Below are positions 1-7,800 of a stretch of DNA of 64,000 bases, in pieces. The stretch comes from RUG11241 sp964560085 (lineage in GTDB: Bacteria; Bacillota_I; Bacilli_A; RF39; UBA660). The notes under the pieces are model-generated. The model was not told the DNA's origin, did not search any database, and saw only the letters and a program-made list of their open reading frames with translations. The translations under genes were made by a program, and so were the position numbers. Position 1 is the first letter of the stretch. Every line of letters starts with the position of its first letter. Location of the stretch: the NCBI GenBank assembly GCA_964560085.1, contig CAZLKF010000002.1, positions 1 through 64,000 of the forward strand, in the 5' to 3' direction.

Positions 1-30
1 CTAACTAGATTAAATAAATTGACGTTTTGC

Positions 31-47
31 TCAGTTTTCAAAGATCA
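31..47 (-). promoter_or_regulatory. boxA-like antitermination element of an rRNA leader
   Basis: The minus strand reads TGATCTTTGAAAACTGA. This matches the conserved boxA-type element (TG.TCTTTGAAAACT) found upstream of 16S and 23S rRNA in Bacillota, where NusB/NusE bind. It lies downstream of two strong promoters on the same strand. The 16S gene itself is not in the window, so an adjoining rRNA operon just beyond position 1 is an inference. Confidence 0.75.
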
Positions 48-77
48 TTTGTCAGATTTCTCTCACAAAGTAACACT

Positions 78-106
78 AATATATCACTTAAATTTATTCA
101 AGTCAA
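78..106 (-). promoter_or_regulatory. rRNA operon promoter P2 (sigma-A type)
   Basis: The -35 is TTGACT (101-106), the -10 is TATATT (78-83), and the spacer is exactly 17 bp. It points left, towards the boxA element and the window edge. Together with the matching promoter at 179-207 it forms the tandem P1/P2 arrangement usual for Bacillota rrn operons. Confidence 0.8.
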
Positions 107-178
107 GCGATTTTTTCAAGTTTTTGTAAAATTGCTACTTTGTTTAATTTTTAATGCCTTCTTTCGGAAAGCACTAAT

Positions 179-207
179 AATATAACAAATTCAAAATATT
201 AAGTCAA
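179..207 (-). promoter_or_regulatory. rRNA operon promoter P1 (sigma-A type)
   Basis: The -35 is TTGACT (202-207), the -10 is TATATT (179-184), with a 17-bp spacer. It lies about 100 bp upstream of P2 with the same -35 and -10 hexamers. The flanking region 208-273 is AT-rich and contains no other recognisable gene. Confidence 0.8.
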
Positions 208-273
208 TACCTTTTTGAAAAAAAATTTTTCTTTTTATTTCTTTAATATATTATGCAATTGTTTTAGTTAATT

Positions 274-813
274 TCATTCTTTTTTTGATGTCAATTCCAA
301 ATATAATTTACTAAATTCTAAATTCTTGTAATTACTGAAGTATTTTGCGCCTTCCACATATGTCTTAATTAAATTATCAAGTGCTATATTAATTACCTTA
401 TCCAACTCGTCTGGATAATTCATTAATTTCTTATGATATTTATATTCTAATTTATCTAACACTTTATATTCCCCCGATGGAAATATTCTTAAATCAAGAT
501 CATAATCAATATATTTAACCGTTCCATCTTCTATTATATATGGACTAGCAATATTACAATAATAATAAATACCGTCTTTTTTCATTTGGGCTATTATATT
601 AAACCACTGGTTTTTAAAGAAATACATAACCGCCGGTTCTCTAGTACGCCAATAGTTCCCGCTTGATTCTATTACTTGAGTTTTGTTGTTACCAAAAACA
701 ATATAATCTTTCTGAATGTCTAAAACTACAGCTTCATCCCAAGCTCTATGAATTTTACCGTTATGTTTATAGCACTGAATTTGATATTTATCGCCAATAC
801 AAATATTATTCAT
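274..813 (-). CDS. DUF402 nucleoside tri-/diphosphate phosphatase (Ntdp/YgaC-like)
   Basis: This 179-residue protein has the family landmarks: an N-terminal NGKIHRAWDEA block, a central WFNIIAQMKKDG..YYCNIASP stretch, and the acidic DYDLDLRIFPSG metal-binding segment followed by KVLDKLEY. DUF402 proteins of this length in Bacillus and Staphylococcus hydrolyse nucleoside tri- and diphosphates using divalent metal. There is no signal peptide or membrane segment, so it should be cytosolic. An RBS-like GGAAGTGAG precedes the ATG, with a TATAAT about 25 bp upstream. The gene sits alone between the rrn promoters and the protease gene. Family assignment is firm; the exact substrate is inferred. Confidence 0.85.
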   Translation of the reverse strand: MNNICIGDKYQIQCYKHNGKIHRAWDEAVVLDIQKDYIVFGNNKTQVIESSGNYWRTREPAVMYFFKNQWFNIIAQMKKDGIYYYCNIASPYIIEDGTVKYIDYDLDLRIFPSGEYKVLDKLEYKYHKKLMNYPDELDKVINIALDNLIKTYVEGAKYFSNYKNLEFSKLYLELTSKKE

Positions 814-857
814 AATCTCACTTCCCTAATAATTATATCTTATTTTATTTGAAAAGA

Positions 858-888
858 AAAGAAATAAAATTGTTAGTCTTATTTCTTT
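858..888 (-). terminator. Intrinsic terminator of the protease gene
   Basis: A 10-bp stem (AAAGAAATAA pairing with TTATTTCTTT) encloses an 11-nt loop and is followed on the minus strand by a T-rich tract broken by C. The stop codon at 879-881 lies inside the stem. The stem is all A-T apart from two G-C pairs, so its strength is uncertain. Confidence 0.5.
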
Positions 889-2147
889 AATAATTTAATT
901 GCTTCTGACAATTGATTGTCAGTTTCAGTGCTTGGATTATCAAAATATGCTTGGTTTAAATTTACTTCTGTGTCAGGATTAATTCCAACACCATTTATAA
1001 CATTACCATTAGATGTTAGCCATTCCTTAATCGTAATTTTATACTTTGCACCATTTTCCAATTCAATTACTTCTTGAACTGTTGATTTACCATATGATTT
1101 AGTTCCAAGTAATTTTGCATTATATTGTTCCTTTAAGGCAGAAGCAAGTAACTCGGCAGCTGAAGCGCTTGCCCCATCAATCATTACAACGATATCATAA
1201 TTCTTGCTCTTTGTGCCTTTTGAATACTCTTTCTTTATTCCTGTAGCGTCTTTAATTTGATAAATCACATGTGTCGAATCTAAAAATTCTGATATTACAT
1301 CAGTTACTACAGACAAATGACCGCCTGTGTTGCTTCTGACATCAACAATTAGTGAATCAATTCCTTCAGCTTCTAATTTTGCTAAAGCTTCTTTAAATTG
1401 TTCATAAGTATTGGACGCAAATATTTCAATTCGTAAATATCCTACTTTTGCTTCACCCGATTGATAAATTTCAGTCGTCACAGATGGTAATGTCACTAAA
1501 GTGCGTGTAACTTTTATATCTTTCGTTTCTGTTCCTCTTATAATTGTTAAAGTAATATCCATTTTTTTGCTTTGAATCATTCTGGCACGAAAAGTAGTTG
1601 TTGTAAGTCCAACTATACTTTCGCCGTCCATAGCAGTTATAATATCCCCTTTTTGCAAACCAGCTGCTTCTGCACCTGTCCCTTTTAAAACTTCGTGAAT
1701 TTCGATTTGTGATTTATCATTAACAATTATTTCAACTCCAAGTCCATAGAATTCACCATCTAATTCAACATCAAAGTTTGTCGCGTTATCACCACTAATA
1801 AAGCTAGAGTATGGATCTCCAAGTCCGTTAACCATTCCTGCAATGGCATTTTCTATCAATTTTGTATTATCAACAATTCCATAATATTTTTCTGTTATAT
1901 AATCATATTCATTTACAAATTTCTGAATATTAGAATCGATTGGCTTCCTGATATTTTCAGTATAACCAATTTTATTTATGGTAACAGTGACAGCAATAGT
2001 CACAATAGCAGTAATAAAAACTAATATTAAAACTTCAAAAAAGCTGAACTTTAAATCGTCTTTTTTAACCTTCTTTTTTTTAATATCTAAATTTTCCTTT
2101 GCAGTTTCCTCTATATTAGGTATCCCATTTCCTTTTTTATCTTCCAT
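879..2147 (-). CDS. S41 C-terminal processing peptidase (CtpB-like)
   Basis: This 422-residue protein has a short cytoplasmic N-terminus, one membrane anchor (about residues 35-58), a PDZ domain (about 125-205, with GLGVEI and KGDIITAMDG) and an S41 catalytic domain. The nucleophile serine is in GASASAAELLASAL and the general-base lysine is in GKSTVQE, so the Ser/Lys dyad is intact. The family cleaves extracytoplasmic substrates; B. subtilis CtpB acts in sporulation signalling at the engulfing membrane. It lies 9 bp after the membrane-protein gene at 2157-2729 and is probably co-transcribed with it. A link to sporulation is plausible because spo0A is in this window, but it is inferred. Confidence 0.88.
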   Translation of the reverse strand: MEDKKGNGIPNIEETAKENLDIKKKKVKKDDLKFSFFEVLILVFITAIVTIAVTVTINKIGYTENIRKPIDSNIQKFVNEYDYITEKYYGIVDNTKLIENAIAGMVNGLGDPYSSFISGDNATNFDVELDGEFYGLGVEIIVNDKSQIEIHEVLKGTGAEAAGLQKGDIITAMDGESIVGLTTTTFRARMIQSKKMDITLTIIRGTETKDIKVTRTLVTLPSVTTEIYQSGEAKVGYLRIEIFASNTYEQFKEALAKLEAEGIDSLIVDVRSNTGGHLSVVTDVISEFLDSTHVIYQIKDATGIKKEYSKGTKSKNYDIVVMIDGASASAAELLASALKEQYNAKLLGTKSYGKSTVQEVIELENGAKYKITIKEWLTSNGNVINGVGINPDTEVNLNQAYFDNPSTETDNQLSEAIKLLKK

Positions 2148-2156
2148 TATTTTCTC

Positions 2157-2729
2157 CTACTTTTGTGCTGAATTTAATTTTTTTAAATAAGTTGCAATTG
2201 CATCAGCACCTTCGATTGCTTCAGCTATCTTTCCTTTTTTAATATTTAATAATGTTGTTCCCTTAAATTTAATATTTTCTATATTTTCACCCTTGAAGTT
2301 GCTTTCTGTCGCAATAGCAGGCAAATTATAAGCTTTGTCTAAATCGATAGTATAAGAGCCAACAGTTGAATGACTATATACATAAGATGATATCAAATAG
2401 TCGATCATATCTTTTTTATATTCATCTTTATTATATGCTAACACAAAATATTCATCATATTTTTGATTTAACATATTACCAACAATTATTTCCTTATATT
2501 GAATAGTTACTTCTGTTTCATTATTATCATCATTATTTTTTTCATTTTTTAAATTATTAATCAACCATAACATAACAATAAATGCAACAATTACCAATAA
2601 AATTATGATAAACTTAGCACTTTCACTTTCAGTATTAATAATTTTTTTCTCAGTCGTTGTAGGCGTAACATCTGAAATACTATAAGCTGATTTTTTGTCT
2701 TTTTCCTTTATTTTGTTCTCTTTCTTCAT
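2157..2729 (-). CDS. Single-pass membrane protein of unknown function
   Basis: This 190-residue protein is not recognised. It has a lysine-rich cytoplasmic tail (about 35 residues), one hydrophobic segment (FIIILLVIVAFIVMLWLI, about residues 40-57) and an extracellular domain of about 125 residues rich in Asn, Asp, Tyr and Lys. I chose the ATG at 2727-2729 because GGTGAT lies 6 bp upstream. The 12 extra in-frame codons further upstream run through a TATAAT promoter element and are unlikely to be translated. The coupled ctpB-like gene 9 bp downstream suggests a shared envelope role, perhaps as substrate or partner of the protease; that is inference. Confidence 0.7.
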   Translation of the reverse strand: MKKENKIKEKDKKSAYSISDVTPTTTEKKIINTESESAKFIIILLVIVAFIVMLWLINNLKNEKNNDDNNETEVTIQYKEIIVGNMLNQKYDEYFVLAYNKDEYKKDMIDYLISSYVYSHSTVGSYTIDLDKAYNLPAIATESNFKGENIENIKFKGTTLLNIKKGKIAEAIEGADAIATYLKKLNSAQK

Positions 2730-2769
2730 AAATATCACCAAATTAATTATATCATATATATACAAAAAA

Positions 2770-2787
2770 GATACAATTTTTTGTATC
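2770..2787 (-). terminator. Intrinsic terminator after the lipoprotein gene
   Basis: A perfect 7-bp stem (GATACAA / TTGTATC) with a 4-nt loop is followed on the minus strand by TTTTTT (2764-2769). The stop codon of the upstream lipoprotein gene overlaps the base of the stem. Confidence 0.85.
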
Positions 2788-3779
2788 TATTTTGAAACAG
2801 GTAATGTTGACATCGATTTTGCTACGTCCAATAATTCTTCGTTTGTTAAGTCTTCCGACACTACATAATACTCTATTCCATTGCTAATCCAACTAATACT
2901 ATTTTCTTCTTTTATACCAACTACATCAGCAATTTGATATAGTGTTCCTGATACAGGAATAGCTGCGCTATTTTCAGAAATTGTGGCTGTTTCTTCAATA
3001 ATGGTAAAATTTCTTTCGCCGGCAAAGTTTAGAATAATTCTCTCACCATCAGTTTTACTAATTTTATCCTGGCTTGTTAAATAAGTATTTGCTGGTATAT
3101 ACATAGGATAAATTACTGGCGATATTTCTTTTGCAATGTTTTCATCGAATGTTTTACTGACACTCATGTTATTGTTAACATCAAATAAATCTTCAGCTAA
3201 CGCTGGATTTAATTCGCAAGAAATAATTTCAACTGTAACCCAAACTTTATCATTAGCATCTGTTACTTCAACTTTTGTAATTTTATTATCATTGTCTAAA
3301 TAAACATTTTGATTGACTAACTTTGGATTATTAGAGTACTTTACTTTTGATTTAACTATATTTCCCTCATCAGTTTCAATTGTAACGGAATCTTTATCTT
3401 CTTTTATATCTTTAATAATAGTTTGTAAAAGATACGCTTGTGAATCATTATATGGCCATTCGCTTTGGAACTTGAAACTTTTATTTAAACTTGGTGTTAA
3501 AACAAATACTCCTTCAGCATTTCTTAAAATAATTTGCTCGTGATTATTAGTCTTATTTTTCATACTTACGCGGAAGAAATCATCATCTTTGTAGGAAACA
3601 TCTAGAAAATACTCATAATTATCCTGATCATTTAAAACGGTCATGTCAGCTTGCAAATGATATGTTTTAACATCTTTCAAAGAATTTAACAACTGTTTTT
3701 TAGGATCATTTGCCTTATTACAACCAACTACGATAAAAAAACTCACAATCAATATTAAAAGCTTTAATTTTGTTTTCAA
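2787..3779 (-). CDS. LolA/RseB-fold lipoprotein (YdcC/GerS-like)
   Basis: The 330-residue product begins with a lipoprotein signal (hydrophobic run to VVGC, Cys at about residue 20). The remainder looks like the Gram-positive outer-membrane-lipoprotein-sorting fold: KKQLLNSLKDVKTYHLQADM, then alternating beta-strand motifs such as DVSYKDDDFFRVSM and GVFVLTPSLNKSFKFQSEWP. Related proteins include B. subtilis YdcC and the germination lipoprotein GerS of Clostridioides. The frame opens at TTG with GGGGTGA upstream; an in-frame ATG further upstream is blocked by a stop, so a TTG start is preferred. A role in sporulation or germination is inferred from family only. Confidence 0.65.
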   Translation of the reverse strand: MKTKLKLLILIVSFFIVVGCNKANDPKKQLLNSLKDVKTYHLQADMTVLNDQDNYEYFLDVSYKDDDFFRVSMKNKTNNHEQIILRNAEGVFVLTPSLNKSFKFQSEWPYNDSQAYLLQTIIKDIKEDKDSVTIETDEGNIVKSKVKYSNNPKLVNQNVYLDNDNKITKVEVTDANDKVWVTVEIISCELNPALAEDLFDVNNNMSVSKTFDENIAKEISPVIYPMYIPANTYLTSQDKISKTDGERIILNFAGERNFTIIEETATISENSAAIPVSGTLYQIADVVGIKEENSISWISNGIEYYVVSEDLTNEELLDVAKSMSTLPVSK

Positions 3780-3891
3780 TTTTTCACCCCATATTTGCTT
3801 TCATTAAATATTATTTAATTATTTTACAAATATACCGAATATTTTTTTGTTTTTAACACATTTTAATATTGTATACGAAAGGAGATTTATT

Positions 3892-4089
3892 ATGGAAACC
3901 ACTCAAAAAGTAGCCCTTGTTTTAACAATTGTCGGTGCCATCAACTGGGGTGCAGTCGGCTTATTTGATTTTAATATTGTTGAAGCCATTTTTGGTACTG
4001 ATGTTTTAACACGCGTTATTTATGTCCTTGTTGGTCTTGCTGGCTTATTAAATATCGGAGCTCTTTTTTCACATATAGAAACAAAATAA
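3892..4089 (+). CDS. DUF378 small membrane protein (YuzA-like)
   Basis: The 65-residue product has two membrane helices and the DUF378 signature AINWGAVGLFDFN followed by a glycine-rich second helix (VLVGLAGLLNIGAL). I chose the ATG at 3892 because AAAGGAGA lies 8 bp upstream; an in-frame upstream codon at 3847 has no RBS. It is one of only three plus-strand genes here and is transcribed towards the cdaA-cdaR genes, with a shared terminator between. Its function is not known for any member I can recall. Confidence 0.8.
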   Translation: METTQKVALVLTIVGAINWGAVGLFDFNIVEAIFGTDVLTRVIYVLVGLAGLLNIGALFSHIETK

Positions 4090-4108
4090 GGGATTATTCA
4101 TCCCTTAT
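4086..4108. terminator. Bidirectional intrinsic terminator between convergent genes
   Basis: A perfect 9-bp stem (ATAAGGGAT / ATCCCTTAT) with a 5-nt loop has T-rich tracts on both sides (TATTTT on plus, TTTTGT on minus). It sits between the convergent DUF378 and cdaR genes and probably serves both. Confidence 0.85.
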
Positions 4109-4112
4109 TATT

Positions 4113-5459
4113 TTACCCAATTTTTGAAATTTTAACTTTAACTTTCTTAGTTTTAGCAATATACTCTACGCGATTATCTTTGCCTTCAACTTCTACTTCA
4201 ACTTCATAAGTACCTTCAGTGTAACCTTTCAAATCTAAATAGGCTGTTACATCATCAGTTGATACTTGTTTTATAACTGAATCAACACCTTTAAGAATCA
4301 CAGTTACAACTGTGTCATCAGCAGAGCTTGCCTTAACTTGATATTTTGATTCATCTAAATTACGCCAAATCAAACCGACATTTTCTAATTCATAATCTGC
4401 GGTTTCACCTAAAGTAACATTAACTGTTACTGTTGAAGCGGACATAGATTTAATACCACTTGGTCTATTAATCTCTAGTTTATATTGTTGATCTGTTTTT
4501 ATATCATTAACATTTATTTCAACTTCGATATTCTTTAAGTTTGCCAAGGCTGCAGTTGTTCCATAAACTGTAAGTTTAGTTTCTGATGCTTCAATTGATT
4601 TTATTGCATAACCAAAAGCTGTTTTACCAACTGGAACTATCTTTAATGGTATTTCTTTACTAGGTGATTTGATAACTATTTCGGCATTAACTTTTTCTGG
4701 CACAATTTCGACATCAACAACATTACCATCCCTGTCATAAGCCACTAACTCAACATTACTAATTGTTTGAGTTCCAACGTCTTGAGTTGGAAGTTTTTCA
4801 ATATCAATTAAAGCTTTTACTATTGCCACTTTATCTAGTTGATATTCAGCTCCCTTAACAATTACTTCAGAAGTCGTTAATGTTACTCCATCAATTACTT
4901 TTTTTTCGTCCAATTTATCTTGATTCAATAAATCGTATGTTATTGTTTTGGTTGCTGATTCTTTTTGATAAATTATAATAGTCGCTGTTGAGGGATTAGC
5001 AGAATATTCAATAGATGTAAAATCTTGTGTATAATTAATTTGAACTTTATGAGTTCCGGGTTTTAGATCACTTAAATCAACAACTATATTTTGAGTCCCT
5101 GATTGTTTTGCAAAATACAAATCCGACTTGCCACCAATTAAAGTAATATCAACTTTTTCTGGTAATCCTTCAATTACATATGATTCCTTATTATATTCTG
5201 CCACAACTGGCACATCACGTAAAACTTCCGCCGAACTTTCACTCATCGTTATTAACTTTTGATCTACAGCTATAAATAACCCTACTGCAAATATTAAAGA
5301 GATAAATAGCAAAGTATTACTACGTGATAACCAATTTTCTATAAATTTACTTGATTTTGAAAATTTTTCACTTATTAAAAGTATTACTTTAGTAATTGGA
5401 AAAACAATTTTACGGTCAACAAATTTAACGAAGGAATCGAAAATACTATTTTTCTTCAT
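4113..5459 (-). CDS. cdaR: YbbR-domain regulator of c-di-AMP synthesis
   Basis: This 448-residue protein has one N-terminal membrane helix (TLLFISLIFAVGLFIAVDQ, about residues 50-68) followed by several extracellular YbbR repeats of about 80-90 residues; conserved VP/VxV strands such as LPEKVDITLIGG, KEIPLKIVPVG and VTVNVTLG recur. CdaR family proteins bind and regulate CdaA. The start at 5459 is preferred because AGGAGG lies 9 bp upstream, giving a 14-bp overlap with cdaA and implying translational coupling. The usual third partner, glmM, does not follow; a terminator and a convergent gene come next. Confidence 0.88.
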   Translation of the reverse strand: MKKNSIFDSFVKFVDRKIVFPITKVILLISEKFSKSSKFIENWLSRSNTLLFISLIFAVGLFIAVDQKLITMSESSAEVLRDVPVVAEYNKESYVIEGLPEKVDITLIGGKSDLYFAKQSGTQNIVVDLSDLKPGTHKVQINYTQDFTSIEYSANPSTATIIIYQKESATKTITYDLLNQDKLDEKKVIDGVTLTTSEVIVKGAEYQLDKVAIVKALIDIEKLPTQDVGTQTISNVELVAYDRDGNVVDVEIVPEKVNAEIVIKSPSKEIPLKIVPVGKTAFGYAIKSIEASETKLTVYGTTAALANLKNIEVEINVNDIKTDQQYKLEINRPSGIKSMSASTVTVNVTLGETADYELENVGLIWRNLDESKYQVKASSADDTVVTVILKGVDSVIKQVSTDDVTAYLDLKGYTEGTYEVEVEVEGKDNRVEYIAKTKKVKVKISKIG

Positions 5460-6261
5460 TGATTTCGCCCTCCTCTTCATCAACAATCATTGACTTTTTC
5501 GGACGTAATTCCTCAAGCAATAAAAGTTTAAAATCATCTATAGTTAGATTGTAATGTAAATCACCATCTATCGCGATTGATAAACGCCCTGTTTCTTCGG
5601 ACACAATTAAAGAAATGCAATCTGTTATTTCAGAAATTCCCAAAGCAGCACGATGACGCGTACCTAATCTTTTGCTTATTTTTAAGTTTTCACTTGTTGG
5701 AAATACAGCTCCTGCGCTTGTAATTTTATCTCCTTGAATAATAACTCCACCATCATGTAATGGATTATTAGGGAAAAAGATTGATATTAATAGCTCGCTA
5801 GAAATATCAGCATACAATTTTTTTGATTTTTCAATATATTCATTTAAACTATTGTCACGTTCAAAAACAATTAAAGCTCCAATGCGAGCTTTTTTTAAAT
5901 AATCGACAGCTTGCACAATTTCATAAACAACTTTTTCACGTTCATCTGCCGTTAAAACTTTATGACGTCCTAATAATTGACTGCGTCCTAATTGTTCTAA
6001 AACACTACGTATTTCCGGCTGAAAAATGATAATTAAAGCAAGTGGTCCCCAAGTTACAACATAATTCAAAAGAAAATTAATAGTTGCCAAATCAAAAACA
6101 TTGCTAATAATTGCTAAAACAAAAATTATCAAAATTCCTTTGAATAGTAAAACCATCTTAACATTTTTTCTCAAACTTTTTAAGCAATAATAAATTACCA
6201 TCCAAACGATTAAGACATCAATAAATCCTTTAATCAATGATATTATTTCGTTAACTGTCAT
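5446..6261 (-). CDS. cdaA: Membrane diadenylate cyclase CdaA (DisA_N domain)
   Basis: This 271-residue protein has three N-terminal membrane helices (about 15-35, 38-57, 65-82) and a cytosolic DAC domain. The catalytic motifs are intact: DGG in NPLHDGGVI (about 170-172) and RHR in LGTRHRAALG (about 202-204). It condenses two ATP to c-di-AMP, which controls potassium and osmolyte homeostasis. I prefer the ATG at 6261 (GGGGAAG upstream with normal spacing) over a GTG at 6267. The gene starts 2 bp after the stop of the pilin-like gene and overlaps cdaR by 14 bp. Confidence 0.93.
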   Translation of the reverse strand: MTVNEIISLIKGFIDVLIVWMVIYYCLKSLRKNVKMVLLFKGILIIFVLAIISNVFDLATINFLLNYVVTWGPLALIIIFQPEIRSVLEQLGRSQLLGRHKVLTADEREKVVYEIVQAVDYLKKARIGALIVFERDNSLNEYIEKSKKLYADISSELLISIFFPNNPLHDGGVIIQGDKITSAGAVFPTSENLKISKRLGTRHRAALGISEITDCISLIVSEETGRLSIAIDGDLHYNLTIDDFKLLLLEELRPKKSMIVDEEEGEINEEK

Positions 6262-6263
6262 TT

Positions 6264-6698
6264 TCACACTTCCCCATTAGCTATATTGCCATCGCTATCA
6301 ACATAATAACCATATTCACAGCTTGGATTAATAGCATAATCATATTTATATTGACTTGTATTTGTATCATAAACAACCTTGATAAAACCCTCTAATTTAT
6401 TACCATCTTTGGGATCAATAACATCTGCTGTAAGGAATCCCGCTTTATTTAAAACTTCAACCGAAATTTGGACACAGAAAGACTCATCAGCATCACTAAA
6501 AATTTTATTGAAACTAAGAGTATTTATCGCAACATAAGTTCTTGTAGCTTCAATTAATTTATTTTTTTGAAATTCGCTTAAAGAATTCTTTGATGAATTA
6601 ATCGAATTTGTATAAACAGCAACCGAGATGGCTGATAAAATTCCAATTATCACTAAAACAGCTAATACTTCAACTAAAGTAAATCCATTTTTTTTCAT
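6264..6698 (-). CDS. Type IV pilin-like / ComGC-like prepilin
   Basis: This 144-residue protein starts with a class III signal: KKNG then FTLVEVLAVLVIIGILSAI, with Glu at position 5 after the predicted cleavage. A pilin globular domain with two cysteines follows (in SFCVQIS and NPSCEYG), which could form a disulfide. The ATG at 6698 is preferred because AGGTGA lies 6 bp upstream and a TATAAT lies 15 bp further. No pilus assembly ATPase, platform protein or prepilin peptidase is visible nearby. It abuts cdaA, so the two are probably co-translated, which is unusual company for a pilin. Confidence 0.75.
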   Translation of the reverse strand: MKKNGFTLVEVLAVLVIIGILSAISVAVYTNSINSSKNSLSEFQKNKLIEATRTYVAINTLSFNKIFSDADESFCVQISVEVLNKAGFLTADVIDPKDGNKLEGFIKVVYDTNTSQYKYDYAINPSCEYGYYVDSDGNIANGEV

Positions 6699-6760
6699 AT
6701 AATCACCTAACATAAATTATAACACATTTTTATGCTTTAGCAATCACATGTATAAAAAAA

Positions 6761-6779
6761 AGTTTAAGCATCTTAAACT
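6761..6779 (-). terminator. Intrinsic terminator after the acidic membrane protein gene
   Basis: An 8-bp perfect stem (AGTTTAAG / CTTAAACT) with a 3-nt loop is followed on the minus strand by a run of eight T. The stop codon at 6773-6775 lies within the stem. Confidence 0.85.
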
Positions 6780-7237
6780 TTCCAAACAGTTTCATCACTA
6801 TTAGCATTAGTGTCAACTTGATTTTCATTTTCAAATAGTGGCTGAGTTACAACAACATTTTCCTCATCAGAATCTTCGAATTTTCGATTATTTTCAGTTG
6901 GAGCAACCATTTCAGGAACTGCGACTACTTCATCTAAATTCTCAGCTTGACTAATGTTAATTGGTTCAGCAAAACTATTATTTTCTTCGTGAACATCTAA
7001 TTGTTCTTCAATCATCTCTTCATTTGTGGTTGAATTAAGTTCTTCAGGAAAAACGCTGGTTTCTTTTTTATTATCATAATTTTGATTAACAATTTCTTCT
7101 TTTTTTTCATTTTTTGCTTCGATGTTTTTGTCCTTGTTGATAATAAATTTATCAACAATGTAACCAATTGCAATTAAAATAATTGTTACTCCGACAAAAA
7201 TAAAAATCAAAAAATTCTCGGCAATAAAATCAAACAT
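6773..7237 (-). CDS. Small membrane protein with acidic cytoplasmic tail
   Basis: This 154-residue protein is not recognised. It has one N-terminal membrane helix (FLIFIFVGVTIILIAIGYIV, residues about 9-28), then a short basic patch and a long disordered-looking tail rich in Glu, Asn and Val ending in ETVWKV. The low-complexity tail suggests an adaptor or tether rather than an enzyme. AAAGGACG precedes the ATG by 6 bp. It follows trmL by 3 bp and the pair is closed by the terminator at 6761-6779, so the two are one transcription unit. Confidence 0.65.
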   Translation of the reverse strand: MFDFIAENFLIFIFVGVTIILIAIGYIVDKFIINKDKNIEAKNEKKEEIVNQNYDNKKETSVFPEELNSTTNEEMIEEQLDVHEENNSFAEPINISQAENLDEVVAVPEMVAPTENNRKFEDSDEENVVVTQPLFENENQVDTNANSDETVWKV

Positions 7238-7240
7238 TCT

Positions 7241-7750
7241 TTACGTCCTTTCTATATAGTCTTCACCCTTAAATGGTTCATTAAACAATAGCCCTGGATA
7301 ATTCTGTTGACGCAATACCTCATAAATACCAATTGCAACACTATTTGCAACATTCAAAGCTCTAACCTTATCCGTCATTGGTATACGCACACAATTATCT
7401 AAATTATCTTTTAATATTTCCTTAGGAATTCCAGTACTTTCTTTACCAAAAATCAAATAAATATTTTGGGTATGATCACTAAAATTCATAGTTGTATGAG
7501 GTTTATGACCATATCGTGTAAAAAAGAAATATTGCCCGACATTTTTACTTTTAAAGTCTTCAAAATCATCATATAAAGTATAATCACATTCAGGAATGTA
7601 GTTTACTCCACTCCTCTTTAGTTTTGATTCTGATAAAATAAAACCTAAAGGTCGAATAATATGCAGTTTTACATTTGTTCCAGCACAAGTACGCATTATA
7701 TTCCCTGTATTTTGGGGAATTTCTGGTTCATATAAGACAACATTAATCAT
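7241..7750 (-). CDS. trmL: tRNA (cytidine/uridine-2'-O-)-methyltransferase TrmL
   Basis: This 169-residue SPOUT methyltransferase shows the hallmarks of TrmL: PEIPQNTGNIMRTCA near the N-terminus, HIIRPLGF, the LIFGKESTGIP knot loop and the C-terminal RIPMTDKVRALNVANSVAI SAM-binding knot. It methylates the ribose at wobble position 34 of tRNA-Leu isoacceptors. Length matches the family. GAGGA precedes the start by 6 bp. Its downstream neighbour is a small acidic membrane protein with no obvious functional link. Confidence 0.93.
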   Translation of the reverse strand: MINVVLYEPEIPQNTGNIMRTCAGTNVKLHIIRPLGFILSESKLKRSGVNYIPECDYTLYDDFEDFKSKNVGQYFFFTRYGHKPHTTMNFSDHTQNIYLIFGKESTGIPKEILKDNLDNCVRIPMTDKVRALNVANSVAIGIYEVLRQQNYPGLLFNEPFKGEDYIERT

Positions 7751-7800
7751 CTGAAATCCTCATTTCTTTTTTAGGATTATTCTGGTTTTAATAATTAGTA

